Source: Podospora comata
Lineage: Eukaryota; Ascomycota; Sordariomycetes; Sordariales; Podosporaceae
Length of the DNA stretch: 64,000 nucleotides
Assembly: GCA_017354895.1 (NCBI GenBank)
Contig: CP071495.1
Coordinates: forward strand, 727,001-791,000
Direction of reading: 5' to 3'
Positions 45,581 through 54,862 of the stretch are shown piece by piece (position 1 is the stretch's first letter; every line of letters begins with the position of its first letter). The position numbers and the translations under genes are program-made. The notes under the pieces are model-generated. The model was not told the origin of the DNA. It was given only the letters and a program-made list of their open reading frames with translations, and did not search any database.

Positions 45581-46559
45581 ATGCACAAACACGGAATTCC
45601 TCTTCTCTTCGCTTCGCCGGTTACCTCCGTTTCTGCCCAGAGCTGCCGTCTTCAGTTTGATGGCCGCGTTCCGCCAAGCTTCGGTGTCGCTGGTTTCGAC
45701 ACTCCAAATAACTTTTTCAGCGAGACCAATGTGCTCGGAGCTGGGCTCAGCTTCAGCCAGCTCATCCAGCTGCCCGCCATCTCTGCTTCTCTGGTGCGTT
45801 CATCCATCCCGAATCTGCTCCTTATGCGTGCGAAAGATACCAACCAGGAAGCAGTTCGACATTGAGACTATTCCCATAGAAGTGACCATCAGCGACGCGT
45901 CCATCTTCAACGGCCAGACTGGTTTCCGTCGCGCTGAGCTCCTTCCTGCCAGCAACTCTGGCATCGACAACAGCACCACAGGCATCAAGACCCTCCATTT
46001 CAGCATAGGCAAGGACGCACAACGCCCGCTGAATCTGTCTCACGAATATCAGCTGGTGTTTTTTGAAAGCAACGACTTTAGCACCAATCAGTTCGTCTTG
46101 AAAACGGGCAGCATTCTGGGCGGTGACACAGCTGTCGACCCTGATATCCTACAGTTATTTGGAAATGTCAACCAAACCCCATCAAAACTTCTCTTCAGCG
46201 TCCCATTTCTGGACGGCGTTTTCACAACTTTGCTGTTACACTAGACTTTGAAGCCCTGTGGGTCTCGCTCTACTATCTAGTCACAAGTCTTTGAGCTTAT
46301 AACTGACGGACAGAACAACAGCACTACCCAGGTCTTTTTTTCAGCCGGCGGGGATCCCCTCGAGGCCGTGACCCAGGTCATCTCCAACGACGTCAGCGGG
46401 CAAGGACAGTTCCACTTTGGCTTGCTCAAAAAGCCGACTGATGCAGTTGGCGATATTACAAGAAACAGGTTTCAAGAAGACGGTATCGACGAGGGCATCA
46501 TCTTTGGCGGCATCTTCCAAGAGGACAGCTCGGCGGGTTGTGTCAGCTTGCGGCCGTGA
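45581..46559 (+). pseudogene. GH131 beta-glucanase gene with one frame break
   Basis: Glycoside hydrolase family 131 enzymes are secreted fungal endo/exo-beta-1,3/1,4/1,6-glucanases. Signal peptide-like start MHKHGIPLLFASPVTSVSAQS, then CRLQFDGRVP and LIQLPAISASL. An intron at 45793-45854 leads to FDIETIPIEVTISDASIF and the family block TGFRRAELLPASNSGIDNST, GIKTLHFSIG, LNLSHEYQLVFFES, NQFVLKTGSI and KLLFSVPFLDGVF. At about 46223 the frame is off by one base (the sequence after GVF reads on as HNFAVTLDFEA in another frame). A second intron, 46258-46321, then joins to LTTQVFFSAGG, SGQGQFHFGLLKKPT and the usual end GIIFGGIFQEDSSAGCVSL. A single lost base could be a real disabling mutation or a sequencing error, since everything else is intact. 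Confidence 0.85.
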
Positions 46560-46778
46560 TCACCACTCCCTTCTCCGCGGAGTTTTTCAGCCATTTTCAA
46601 AACGTCATTCATAACCCCCAAGCGCCTTTCTAGACAATTTTTGCACTCCTTTTAGGGGCCTCAAGAGATATTCAACAGTTGGTTATTTCATTTTGGCTTT
46701 TCAGAACACATTAGTGGCTCTGAGAGCGCCGTTTTTGTTATCCAGTATGATTGGGGTATCTCTAAATCAAAATTGTCG

Positions 46779-48659
46779 CTAATTATGTCGCCGTTGACTT
46801 TCCCTGTCCGCCGCCTTCTCTTTATCCCTTTGCCGGTCCGCAAATGGATTATCAGCAGGCATCTCGTATACGCCCGGTGAGTCTGGTGCCTCGCTGAACT
46901 GGGACAGATCCCGCGCCGTCCTCACGGTCCTCACACTTGTTACACTTCTCGAGTCCAGCTCCAGGACAGTGCTATCGCCTATCTCTACAAACGGCTTCTC
47001 CGGGTAAGGGCATATTTTGGCTTCAACCTTGTCCGGGATGCCCAATTCACTCACGGACTTCATTTCAGAATCCGACGGCTGCTCCCCCGATAACTGCTGC
47101 GCCCCCCTACCCCGTTGTCTCCGCCGCCAGACAAACCAGCCAAGAGCCGTGAGTAGACCAACAACCGCTAGGGTCCCAATGATGATACCTGCCAGAGCTC
47201 CCGGGCTGAGAGTGGACTCGGTATCAGGTATCACAAGCTCCGGCCATTGTTTCCGCCAGCTATTGACGAATGCCTTAACGGGCAGACCGGTCATGTTTCG
47301 GTCTGTGGGCTCCAAGGATCGTGTCGCACTTTGTTCCATATCAGGACCTGGGGCCTGCGCCAGAAACGTGACGTTTGTGTCGTAGTTGACGCCAAAGAAA
47401 GCTCCCTGGAGAAAAGCTCGGCCAAGTTCCCAGATGCCGGTGTTGTAGCTGTCGGTGTCGTGGCATGGAAAATAGGGGACCGGCTCGTCGACAATCGGTG
47501 CCTCCAGTGTGAGATTGAGCAGTTTGAATGGGATTTTGATGGTGATGTTGGCTGCTGTTGAGTCGAAGAAGGTGAAAGCCATGTAGCCGCCAAAGTTCAT
47601 CACCGTGTCGTAACGGGGGTCTGTTGTGTCCCAGAGATAATACCCGAGGTCTTCCTTCCATACAACAGGGAGCTTCGTCGCTGCGTTGGCGCACACGGGA
47701 GGAGGGAGGTAAATGCCGGGAACTGCTGGGTTGGGAATGGCGATGATGCCGTTTTCTGATGGCTGCATGAATCGCGCGAGACCGACTCTGCTCGCTTCGT
47801 CTGGTACTGGGTTGGGCCACACGCTCCCGTCTTCCCTGTACTTCTCTGTGGCACCCTCGTACCCGATGCTGACGTCGGTCAGATAGGTGACTGGCAAGCC
47901 GGTTGTCTTTGTGAAGACGCCTACGGGGCCTATAACTCTGTTTTCTTCGTATCCCCCCAAGATTAGCGAACCCCGCTGCTTCAGTGGTACGCTCGCGATG
48001 TGCAGCCCAAACGAGCTGGACGATATGAGACCGGCCTCCTTCATCTGGACCAGAACGCTCGTCCCGCGAGAGTTCAGGTCGCTCGGTCGTCCAAAGCCTA
48101 GGATCCCGACGGTCGGCTTGGACGTTCTGTTGTTGGGATAAGTGATGACGGATGAGTCCATCACATAGATCGTGGCCTGGACGTTGGCGTACCCGGGCTC
48201 CTCGAATCGCAGGTTGGTAAAGGTCATTGCGTCGACAACCATGAGGCCGGATGTCCTGTGGTTGGAGTTCAGATCTGCGAAGCGGAAAAGGGCCGAGGCG
48301 TTGTCTTCGGATGTGCCCTCGGTGATCTTGAGGAATGGTTCGGATGCGTTGCCGGAGCGGGTGATGTTGTACTTGCCACCAGCCTTGGTCGAGTGAAGGG
48401 CTACCATCGAGGCCGCCGTAGGCCAGACCGGCACAGTGGGACCCTCGAGAGGCACGAGGTGGGACTTGCGCTCATGGCTCCCGAGCAGGACGCCGACAGC
48501 CTGCCATGGTCCATCTGGGCCGTAGGTACCTGAGCCAAAGATGTCGAAGTCGGTGGTGAAAGGCATGGAAAGAAATTTTGCGTCGGCAGCGCCTCCCAAG
48601 GACAAAGCAATGAGGGTCAACAAGGTCGCTGCCCTCGATCCAGAAGCCGAACCCGCCAT
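46779..48659 (-). CDS. Aspartic-protease-like (pepsin A1 fold) membrane protein, catalytic motifs not seen
   Basis: Predicted about 626 residues from ATG 48659 (the frame is open to 48836, but this start gives a signal peptide: TLLTLIALSLGGAADA). Pepsin-like features are visible: VGILGFGRPSDLNSRG after the flap region, GLHIASVPLKQRGSLILGGYEENR, and a C-terminal lobe ending YNTGIWELGRAFLQGAFFGVNYD. The two DTG/DSG catalytic motifs normally present are not evident: the first position reads VPVWPTAASM. This suggests a proteolytically inactive member. A single membrane span (GALAGIIIGTLAVVGLLTALGWF) is followed by an Arg-rich stop and a Ser/Asp-rich cytoplasmic tail. Probably a surface glycoprotein or sensor; N-glycosylation sites (NIT, NAS, NMT) are numerous. 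Confidence 0.8.
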   Translation of the reverse strand: MAGSASGSRAATLLTLIALSLGGAADAKFLSMPFTTDFDIFGSGTYGPDGPWQAVGVLLGSHERKSHLVPLEGPTVPVWPTAASMVALHSTKAGGKYNITRSGNASEPFLKITEGTSEDNASALFRFADLNSNHRTSGLMVVDAMTFTNLRFEEPGYANVQATIYVMDSSVITYPNNRTSKPTVGILGFGRPSDLNSRGTSVLVQMKEAGLISSSSFGLHIASVPLKQRGSLILGGYEENRVIGPVGVFTKTTGLPVTYLTDVSIGYEGATEKYREDGSVWPNPVPDEASRVGLARFMQPSENGIIAIPNPAVPGIYLPPPVCANAATKLPVVWKEDLGYYLWDTTDPRYDTVMNFGGYMAFTFFDSTAANITIKIPFKLLNLTLEAPIVDEPVPYFPCHDTDSYNTGIWELGRAFLQGAFFGVNYDTNVTFLAQAPGPDMEQSATRSLEPTDRNMTGLPVKAFVNSWRKQWPELVIPDTESTLSPGALAGIIIGTLAVVGLLTALGWFVWRRRQRGRGAQQLSGEQPSDSEMKSVSELGIPDKVEAKICPYPEKPFVEIGDSTVLELDSRSVTSVRTVRTARDLSQFSEAPDSPGVYEMPADNPFADRQRDKEKAADRESQRRHN

Positions 48660-49414
48660 CGCTGTTATCATCGCCGTCGTGAGCGCGGTCGCCACATGAG
48701 ATGGCGATAGTCGTCCGTGGCACCCCGCAAAAGGAAAGATTACCAAAACGAGCGACTGGGTGGGAATTGGGTGGTCGAGGGAGAGAAAGACTCCATGCGA
48801 GCAAGAGACAGACAGTGGGGAGGTCTCACGAGCCAAAGTCGCTTTATGCTTAAATTAGTTCCTCGGAGCCTGCGGTGGAGTTCAGGGGCCCCCTAGATGA
48901 CACTGCGCCACACATGTGGTGAAAGAGTGGAGACTGCTCCAATGCTAAATAAATACCCTGGAAAATAGTCAACAGGACAACCCTTCCCAGATGGTCATTA
49001 GGCATTGAATATTTATGAAAGACCTATACAGACATCAAGAGGGGGTTCATGACTGTCGCGGGGCGTTTTGATTGTTTTTGAAGGCTTTGATGCTGAATCG
49101 TAGTCTCCATGATTATTATGTCCCCAACGAGACGCCGTTAAGACTAGGGTTCCTAGCTAGCGGGACATCGCAAGATTACATACGACAGCATTACGCTTAC
49201 TGGAGAGCGTTTTGGAAGGTGGAAAACGCCCAGGACAGGCTGAAACTGTCCTAAGCACTTGGATAGGTTGGAGCATGGAGGTTTCTGTCAACTTTGAGTT
49301 GCGTGGGAAGGTGGTATTCAAGATGACAGCGTTCGGTTGGCCGGAAACCTCGCTTCCCCATCATGGATCGGTAATTCGGTGTTCATATTCGTTGGTCTTG
49401 AGGCTCAAACTAAT
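48660..49414. other. Intergenic region between two minus-strand genes
   Basis: About 755 bp. The part near 48660-48840 is the 5' leader of the protease-like gene. No other feature seen. Confidence 0.4.
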
Positions 49415-51511
49415 CTACAGCAGGGCTTCCATGAGCTCGTCAAACTGCCTGACAGCACCAAGTCCCGTAACACAATCATACCCCTGAACGGCAGGCCACC
49501 CATCCTGCGTGCTGCCATCAGGAAACAGGCACCCATAGCTCTCGCCCACCGTCACATCCCTAAGCACCGCCCTCACCTTTGCCGAATACAGCAGAGGGTT
49601 CAGCCAGCCGAGACTCTGTTTCCCCGCGCGCATCCTCGCGTCGTTGATCAAAGCCACCATGGCCGCCACGACGGGCGCGCTCGCGCTGGTGCCCAAGACC
49701 TCGCTCATTTCTCCACCCATGATGATCTGAAACCCGGACCCGATAGCGCTAATATCCGGCATCGCCCGCCCCGTGCTGTTGAAGAGCCCCACCCGTGGGT
49801 CACCGCGACTGACGAACCCGTCGACGTAGGGCTTGACGGCCTCGTCTTGCCAGCTGGGGCGGTCAAAGTAGTTGCTGAACCCCCCGGCGCTGAAGTCCTC
49901 TCCCGTAAACGGCGGCGCGACGTTGTCTACCGCCCCGACGGCGGTGACGTAGGGGCAGCTGGCGGGGAAGGTGGGGATGAACATTTTCTTCTGCCCGGAC
50001 CCGTCGTTCATGACGCAGCGGGTTTGGCCTGTCCCCGCTGCTCCGCCGTCGCCGCTCGCGACAAAGGTCGAGACGCCCCGCGCTGCGAGGGCGGCGAATA
50101 AATCGCAGACTCGGAGGGCGTAGGGTCGGGGAACGGAGATCTCGTCATCGGCGTAGCTGATGCTCAGGACATGGGGGAGTTCGACGTCTGGTTTGGCGAG
50201 GAGGTCTTCGAGGAACTCGAGGTAGGGCTCGTTGTCTGTTTCTTCGGGGGAGGAGGGGTTGCCGTCACGGTCGAGTTTTGTTCCTCTGCCTCCGGTGACG
50301 TAGTAGATGACATTGGTAGGGTACCCGAGCGCCATGGCGTACTCGACATCCAGACTGGCTTCTATTCCGGCGTTGGCGGGGTCGTTTTGGGGGTTTATGC
50401 CGCCATTGATGAGCTCGACTGTGAAATTATAGGGACCGGTGGGAGTGGCGGACCGGTAGAGGTAGTCGGGTTGGTATTGAGAGAGAAAGTCGGCGACGTC
50501 GGCGTGGAGGATCCATTGTTCTAGGAAGCCCGCGACACCAAAGTTTACGGGGGAACGGGGGGAGCTGGCGGGGTTGTAAGGCGGGTAGGTAATGTTGTAG
50601 AGTTGCTTAATGCAGCGAGGGGAGGTGGCTACAAGGCAAGGGTAATTGCCTTCGTAGGGCTCTTCCGGATCTGGGAGACCGGTTTCTTGGGGGGGCGCCG
50701 AGGTGATGGTTGGGATGCCTATGGGCCGGGAGGTGGTGGTTGGTTTCTTGGTAGAGGAGCTTGTCTTTTTGATGGTAGTGGTTGAGGTCCTTCTAGTGGT
50801 TGTTGAAGTTAGAACCTTCGGGGTGGTAGGGGATGTCCTCTTTGTGGTGGTCGAGGTTGCTTTCTTGGTCGGGGTTGCTTTTGCGCTTGAAGATGATGCT
50901 TTCTTGGTGGTGGTTGGCTTATTGGGAGTTGGCTTTTTGGTCGGACGACCTGCTTTACGCGGGGGCATGAAGTTGGTTATGGGGTGCACAAAGTCGATGT
51001 AGGCACGGAGCCAGGATGGGATGCTATACGACAACGCCCTGAGAGCGGTAGTCCTGAGGACATTCTCGTCGTCATCGTCGGAAGAGTAAGTGTAATACTT
51101 CAGATCAGCAGAGAACAAGTCCTTGACTTGTCGCGCTGTTGCCTCAAAGGAGAGCAAACTCCCCTGGACGTGGACATTTTTGACTCCTGCGTTGGACCTT
51201 AGCCAGAATTTTACTGTTTCGATATTTTTGTTTTTGGGCTGGAGGTAAGTGTGGAGCTGATCTCTCGAAAGGTGGTGGTTGTTACCCCCAAACTGGCGTT
51301 GGTGTAGCCTTGCTTTGACTTCGGCAAAGCCAGGCTCTTTGAGGGCGATGGTGAGTGTGATTTTATCGGTGGAGGTGGCGTTGTGGTCGAATGACCAGCC
51401 TGGTGGAATGGATTTGGCTTCGACTTTCTCAAGGATGACGGATGGAGAGGCAATGGTGGGATGGATGAAAGCGGCACCGCTCAGCATGGTGAAGAGAAGT
51501 GAGGGTAGCAT
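49415..51511 (-). CDS. Secreted serine-carboxyl peptidase (sedolisin, family S53) with a basic Thr/Lys/Pro linker
   Basis: Predicted 698 residues, no intron. Signal peptide MLPSLLFTMLSGAAFIHPTIAS, then a pro-kumamolisin-type prodomain (about 25-180). The catalytic domain has the S53 set: E384 and D388 in NAGIEASLDVEYAM, the oxyanion-hole D488 in SGDGG, and the nucleophile S609 in GTSASAP; a probable calcium site follows RDVTVG. Sedolisins act as acid tripeptidyl or endopeptidases outside the cell. The odd part is residues 185-272, between prodomain and catalytic domain: a low-complexity segment of TKKPT/TTTKK-type repeats rich in Lys, Thr, Ser and Pro. It could be a protease-processing or wall-binding linker that is removed with the prodomain. 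Confidence 0.92.
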   Translation of the reverse strand: MLPSLLFTMLSGAAFIHPTIASPSVILEKVEAKSIPPGWSFDHNATSTDKITLTIALKEPGFAEVKARLHQRQFGGNNHHLSRDQLHTYLQPKNKNIETVKFWLRSNAGVKNVHVQGSLLSFEATARQVKDLFSADLKYYTYSSDDDDENVLRTTALRALSYSIPSWLRAYIDFVHPITNFMPPRKAGRPTKKPTPNKPTTTKKASSSSAKATPTKKATSTTTKRTSPTTPKVLTSTTTRRTSTTTIKKTSSSTKKPTTTSRPIGIPTITSAPPQETGLPDPEEPYEGNYPCLVATSPRCIKQLYNITYPPYNPASSPRSPVNFGVAGFLEQWILHADVADFLSQYQPDYLYRSATPTGPYNFTVELINGGINPQNDPANAGIEASLDVEYAMALGYPTNVIYYVTGGRGTKLDRDGNPSSPEETDNEPYLEFLEDLLAKPDVELPHVLSISYADDEISVPRPYALRVCDLFAALAARGVSTFVASGDGGAAGTGQTRCVMNDGSGQKKMFIPTFPASCPYVTAVGAVDNVAPPFTGEDFSAGGFSNYFDRPSWQDEAVKPYVDGFVSRGDPRVGLFNSTGRAMPDISAIGSGFQIIMGGEMSEVLGTSASAPVVAAMVALINDARMRAGKQSLGWLNPLLYSAKVRAVLRDVTVGESYGCLFPDGSTQDGWPAVQGYDCVTGLGAVRQFDELMEALL

Positions 51512-52538
51512 ATTGGCGGAGACATGGAAAGAAAAGAGGGAAATGAATTGTTAGACCGGCGTGTTGTTTGACATGACCCTTTGACTCTCAGCGGGGAGGA
51601 GGCGAGGCGAAGGATGGCCCGGGCAGATAAAAGCAGCCGGGAGCAGACAAGATCTTGTAAATTTTCCACTGCACTTTTCAGTCGAAAAACATGTCAATCA
51701 CACCCGTCATGCAAGTTACCGGTGGGTAGCAGTGGATTGATGCATCTTGTATAATACCCATGCCCTGCAGCCACCAAAATAGGAGGGTATCAATCTATGT
51801 ATCTTGCATTCCCGGAGCATGTGCAACCTCCTCATATTCATCTTTCCCACTCTCGGGCACATTATCAAAACTGTCCTTTCCCAGCTCTTCTTGGTCCGCT
51901 ACTCAATAAATTGCTGGTACTTCGTGTAGCCCCTGTAAGCGGTCCGCTTCCGAGCTCCAACGAGGCATCAACCGGCCACTTCAGCCGGTTAATTAGCGGT
52001 TGTCCAGACCCGAACCCGGCAAGCTGGATGATTGGCCAATTGACTCCGATGCGAAGGGCAACTCGGTAGGCCAGATATTGGGGATGCCAGATTTATCTTT
52101 ACGTACCAGCAGATGGAACAAGACGGGTCCATCAGCGTTGTTCCGGGCCTCGTGGGGTTACTAACTCCGAGGATCAGGTGTTCACCTGTAGGTCGCAGTT
52201 TTCCGGTGATAGAAACGGGTAGCATGGTTGTATTGCCACCTCCAGGGTGATGGCTAGACCGCGGGTCACTCCTCCAAAATCGTGGGGAGCCTGTTCTGAT
52301 CTATTTTAGGAGTCCCGGATGAGGAAGGCTAGGTGTTGAGGCGAGGAGCCGCCGAAAAGCTTTCACAGTCTCCATATTGCTTGGACAGCCAGGAGGCAAC
52401 CCTAGAAGAGGAGACCTGGTTTTCGGATCCCTGGCTGTTCTGGCTGCCGTTACTATTGTCGATGCCCTGGTCTCTGGAATATAACAGATGAAGGACCGGC
52501 AGATTTGGGTGGTGTGAGCTAAGGCTAGGACGACCTCC
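51512..52538. other. Intergenic region upstream of the S53 gene
   Basis: About 1 kb. The left 150 bp are the S53 leader. No gene, RNA or repeat could be supported; a short word AACCGGTTAATTAGCGGTTG at 51974-51996 is partly palindromic. Confidence 0.35.
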
Positions 52539-54296
52539 CTAAACGCCACCTATGCTCTCTTCTCCTTTCTCTTCGGGAAGTCTACCATCTTGACCAGGCT
52601 GTTCCGGCGCCATCGCCGACTCGACATCGATATCTCGGGGCTTGGACTGAATCCCCCACGTCTTGTCAGTGGCTATCTGGTCGCCAACCTTCTTCAACAA
52701 CACACCCACCGACACAGGGCCAATGATGGTATTGAGCACAATGGCCCAAACGCCAACCACAAACGCCTTGCGCGTTAGGAAGGGCGTCTCGTTGAGGCCG
52801 ATCTGGATGATCAGCAGCCCGATCTCCCCGCGCGCGACCATGGCCGTGCCGAGCAGGGTCGCCGGCGCCCAGCTCGCGCTCATCCTCGCGTTCGCAGGCG
52901 GTGCTGGCTTGTGAAATCCCACAGCTGAGAACATGTCCCAAGCTGGGACGACCAGACCAACGACCAGCTTGCTCAAGGCCATCAGGATGGTGAAAACCAC
53001 CCCTTTCCAGATCACCTCGCCGGTCCAGAGCTCCCCAAACGGGATCGCGAAGCCAATGCTGGCGAAGAATAAGGGCTGTAGGATGAACTTTTGGGGCCCA
53101 CTGAGGTAGTATTCGAATGTGGTCACAAAGGAGGTCGTTTCTGGCTCAGAGGGGGTCTTTTCCTTGCTAGGTATGCTGCTGAGGAATGCGCCGGCGAGAA
53201 AGGCTCCAAACAGCATTGATGCGCCTGCAAAAGCGGCTATGGCCAGAAAGGCACACAGAACAACCGTCATCAGGAGAATGTTGGAGGTATGCTTGAATTT
53301 TGACAGGGGCTTCTCCAGAAACCGGCGAAACAGAGGACCTGCGACAAATTTGGCAACCAGGGGGGTCAAGATTGCGAGCAAGCCACTTGCCAGCACCGGT
53401 CGGCCAATGATCCATCCAAGGTTGACATCACCATCTTCTGCTATGCCCCGAAGCTGGTGGATGACGCTCACCAAGACGAGGCCACAAACGTCATCGAGAA
53501 CCGCGGCGCTGATGAGAACAGTTCCGATGCGAGTTTGAGAGTAGTCAGTAGCCTTGGAGGCATTGTTGATGACAACAAAGGTGGTGCCGAGTGAGGTGGA
53601 ACAGAGAGCCGTGCCGACGATGAAGGCCTCCAAGGGGGCTGGTGAAGTTAGGTTCGGTGTGTCAAGACTGATGGAACACTTGAAGGGGAACTAACCATGA
53701 CCGAAACCAGCATACAACAGGGCAAAAGACAAGGCGATGGGGGTAAGAAGTCCAAGGAGAGCGGCGATGGTGCTCAGGATAAAATTTTGTCGTAGGAGAT
53801 CCAGTCGAATTGTGAGTCCGCCTGTGCACATGTTAGCACTTCTCAGGAGATTTGCAGGGGTAGAAAAACATACCTTCAAAGGTGATCAGCAGCAGACCCA
53901 CGTATCCCAGGGCCAAAAACGTCTCCCGCCAGTTGATCTCGAGAATATTGGCCAAGGGGACACCGTAGACAAGACCAACGATGATTTGACCAATTAGGCC
54001 CGCGCGAAATATCTTGTCGGCTAGCCAGTCGGACAGGGCTAGGAAGAGAAAGAAGGAGACGAGGATGAGAATCTCGATGACTGGTACATTTGGTTAGTCA
54101 CTTCATATGCTTGTTATTCGATGGTGCTCGAAGAGTGAAAGAATATAACTAAGAAGTTTTTTTCACGTCAAATCTGTTAAGAAATGCGATATACATATCA
54201 AATGTGACTAGAAACGCGTTAGACGGATGATGAACACGTACCATGAGGCTCATGATACGCCTGGAAACCTCCATCAGTGCCTCCTTCGGCCGCCAT
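52539..54296 (-). CDS. Cation/proton antiporter, CPA2 (KefB/NapA-like) family
   Basis: Predicted 495 residues from four exons: 54242-54296, 53874-54080, 53696-53821 and 52539-53638. Each junction keeps the frame (PHV/IEIL, FEG/GLTIRL, GHA/PLEAFIV). The protein has about 12 hydrophobic segments. The family features are VLISAAVLDDVCGLVLVSVI, with the paired acidic residues that bind Na+ or K+ and H+, then FGAFLAGAFLSSIPSKEKTP and MVARGEIGLLIIQIGL (conserved GE in a late helix). Fungal relatives are plasma-membrane or organelle Na+/H+ or K+/H+ antiporters. The short first exon (MAAEGGTDGGFQAYHEPH) agrees with the polar N-terminus of such proteins. The C-terminus is short and acidic. Confidence 0.9.
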
Positions 54297-54862
54297 TGCT
54301 GCCCTGTCTGAGGATCAAGATAAACGTCGAAGTAATATCGAGATGTGTCGGCTTCGATTTGATCAAGTCTTGAAAAAGGAACGAGTCGTGAGAGTTGTGA
54401 ACGAAAACCTCGGTGCGGTAGTAAAAGGGGTGAAAAGCCGGAAGTTGAGGCTTGGCAGATCCACTCAAAAGATGGTTGTGTCAAATCGTATATGGGGTCC
54501 GAAAAGGTGTCAATTCTGTTGTTGTACGAGGGAGAGTTGCCCGGGTGGCTGGAAAAGGCCGAACCCAGTGGGCCTTATTGACTATTCTGATAGGTCGCTT
54601 TGACCGTGCCAAGGATTTCTTGAACCCTGGGAATAGTAGTCGACTTAGAACAATAAACAGTAACAACAACGATGCCTGCGTAGCCCTGTGCTAAAGGCCT
54701 ATTTTAGTACATGAAGATCACTGACTCATACATTACAATAGTAGATACTCAGCAACCCTTGACTCAGTTGATAGGTCTCGACTTAACGGTGGTGGACATC
54801 TCTAGCCAACTTTTGACCTTAGTCAACTTATATGTCATCCACTTCAGGCCCTTTTCTTTCTT
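54297..54862. other. Intergenic region, nothing recognised
   Basis: About 565 bp between the antiporter start and the S41 pseudogene stop; promoter of the antiporter is expected here. Confidence 0.4.
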
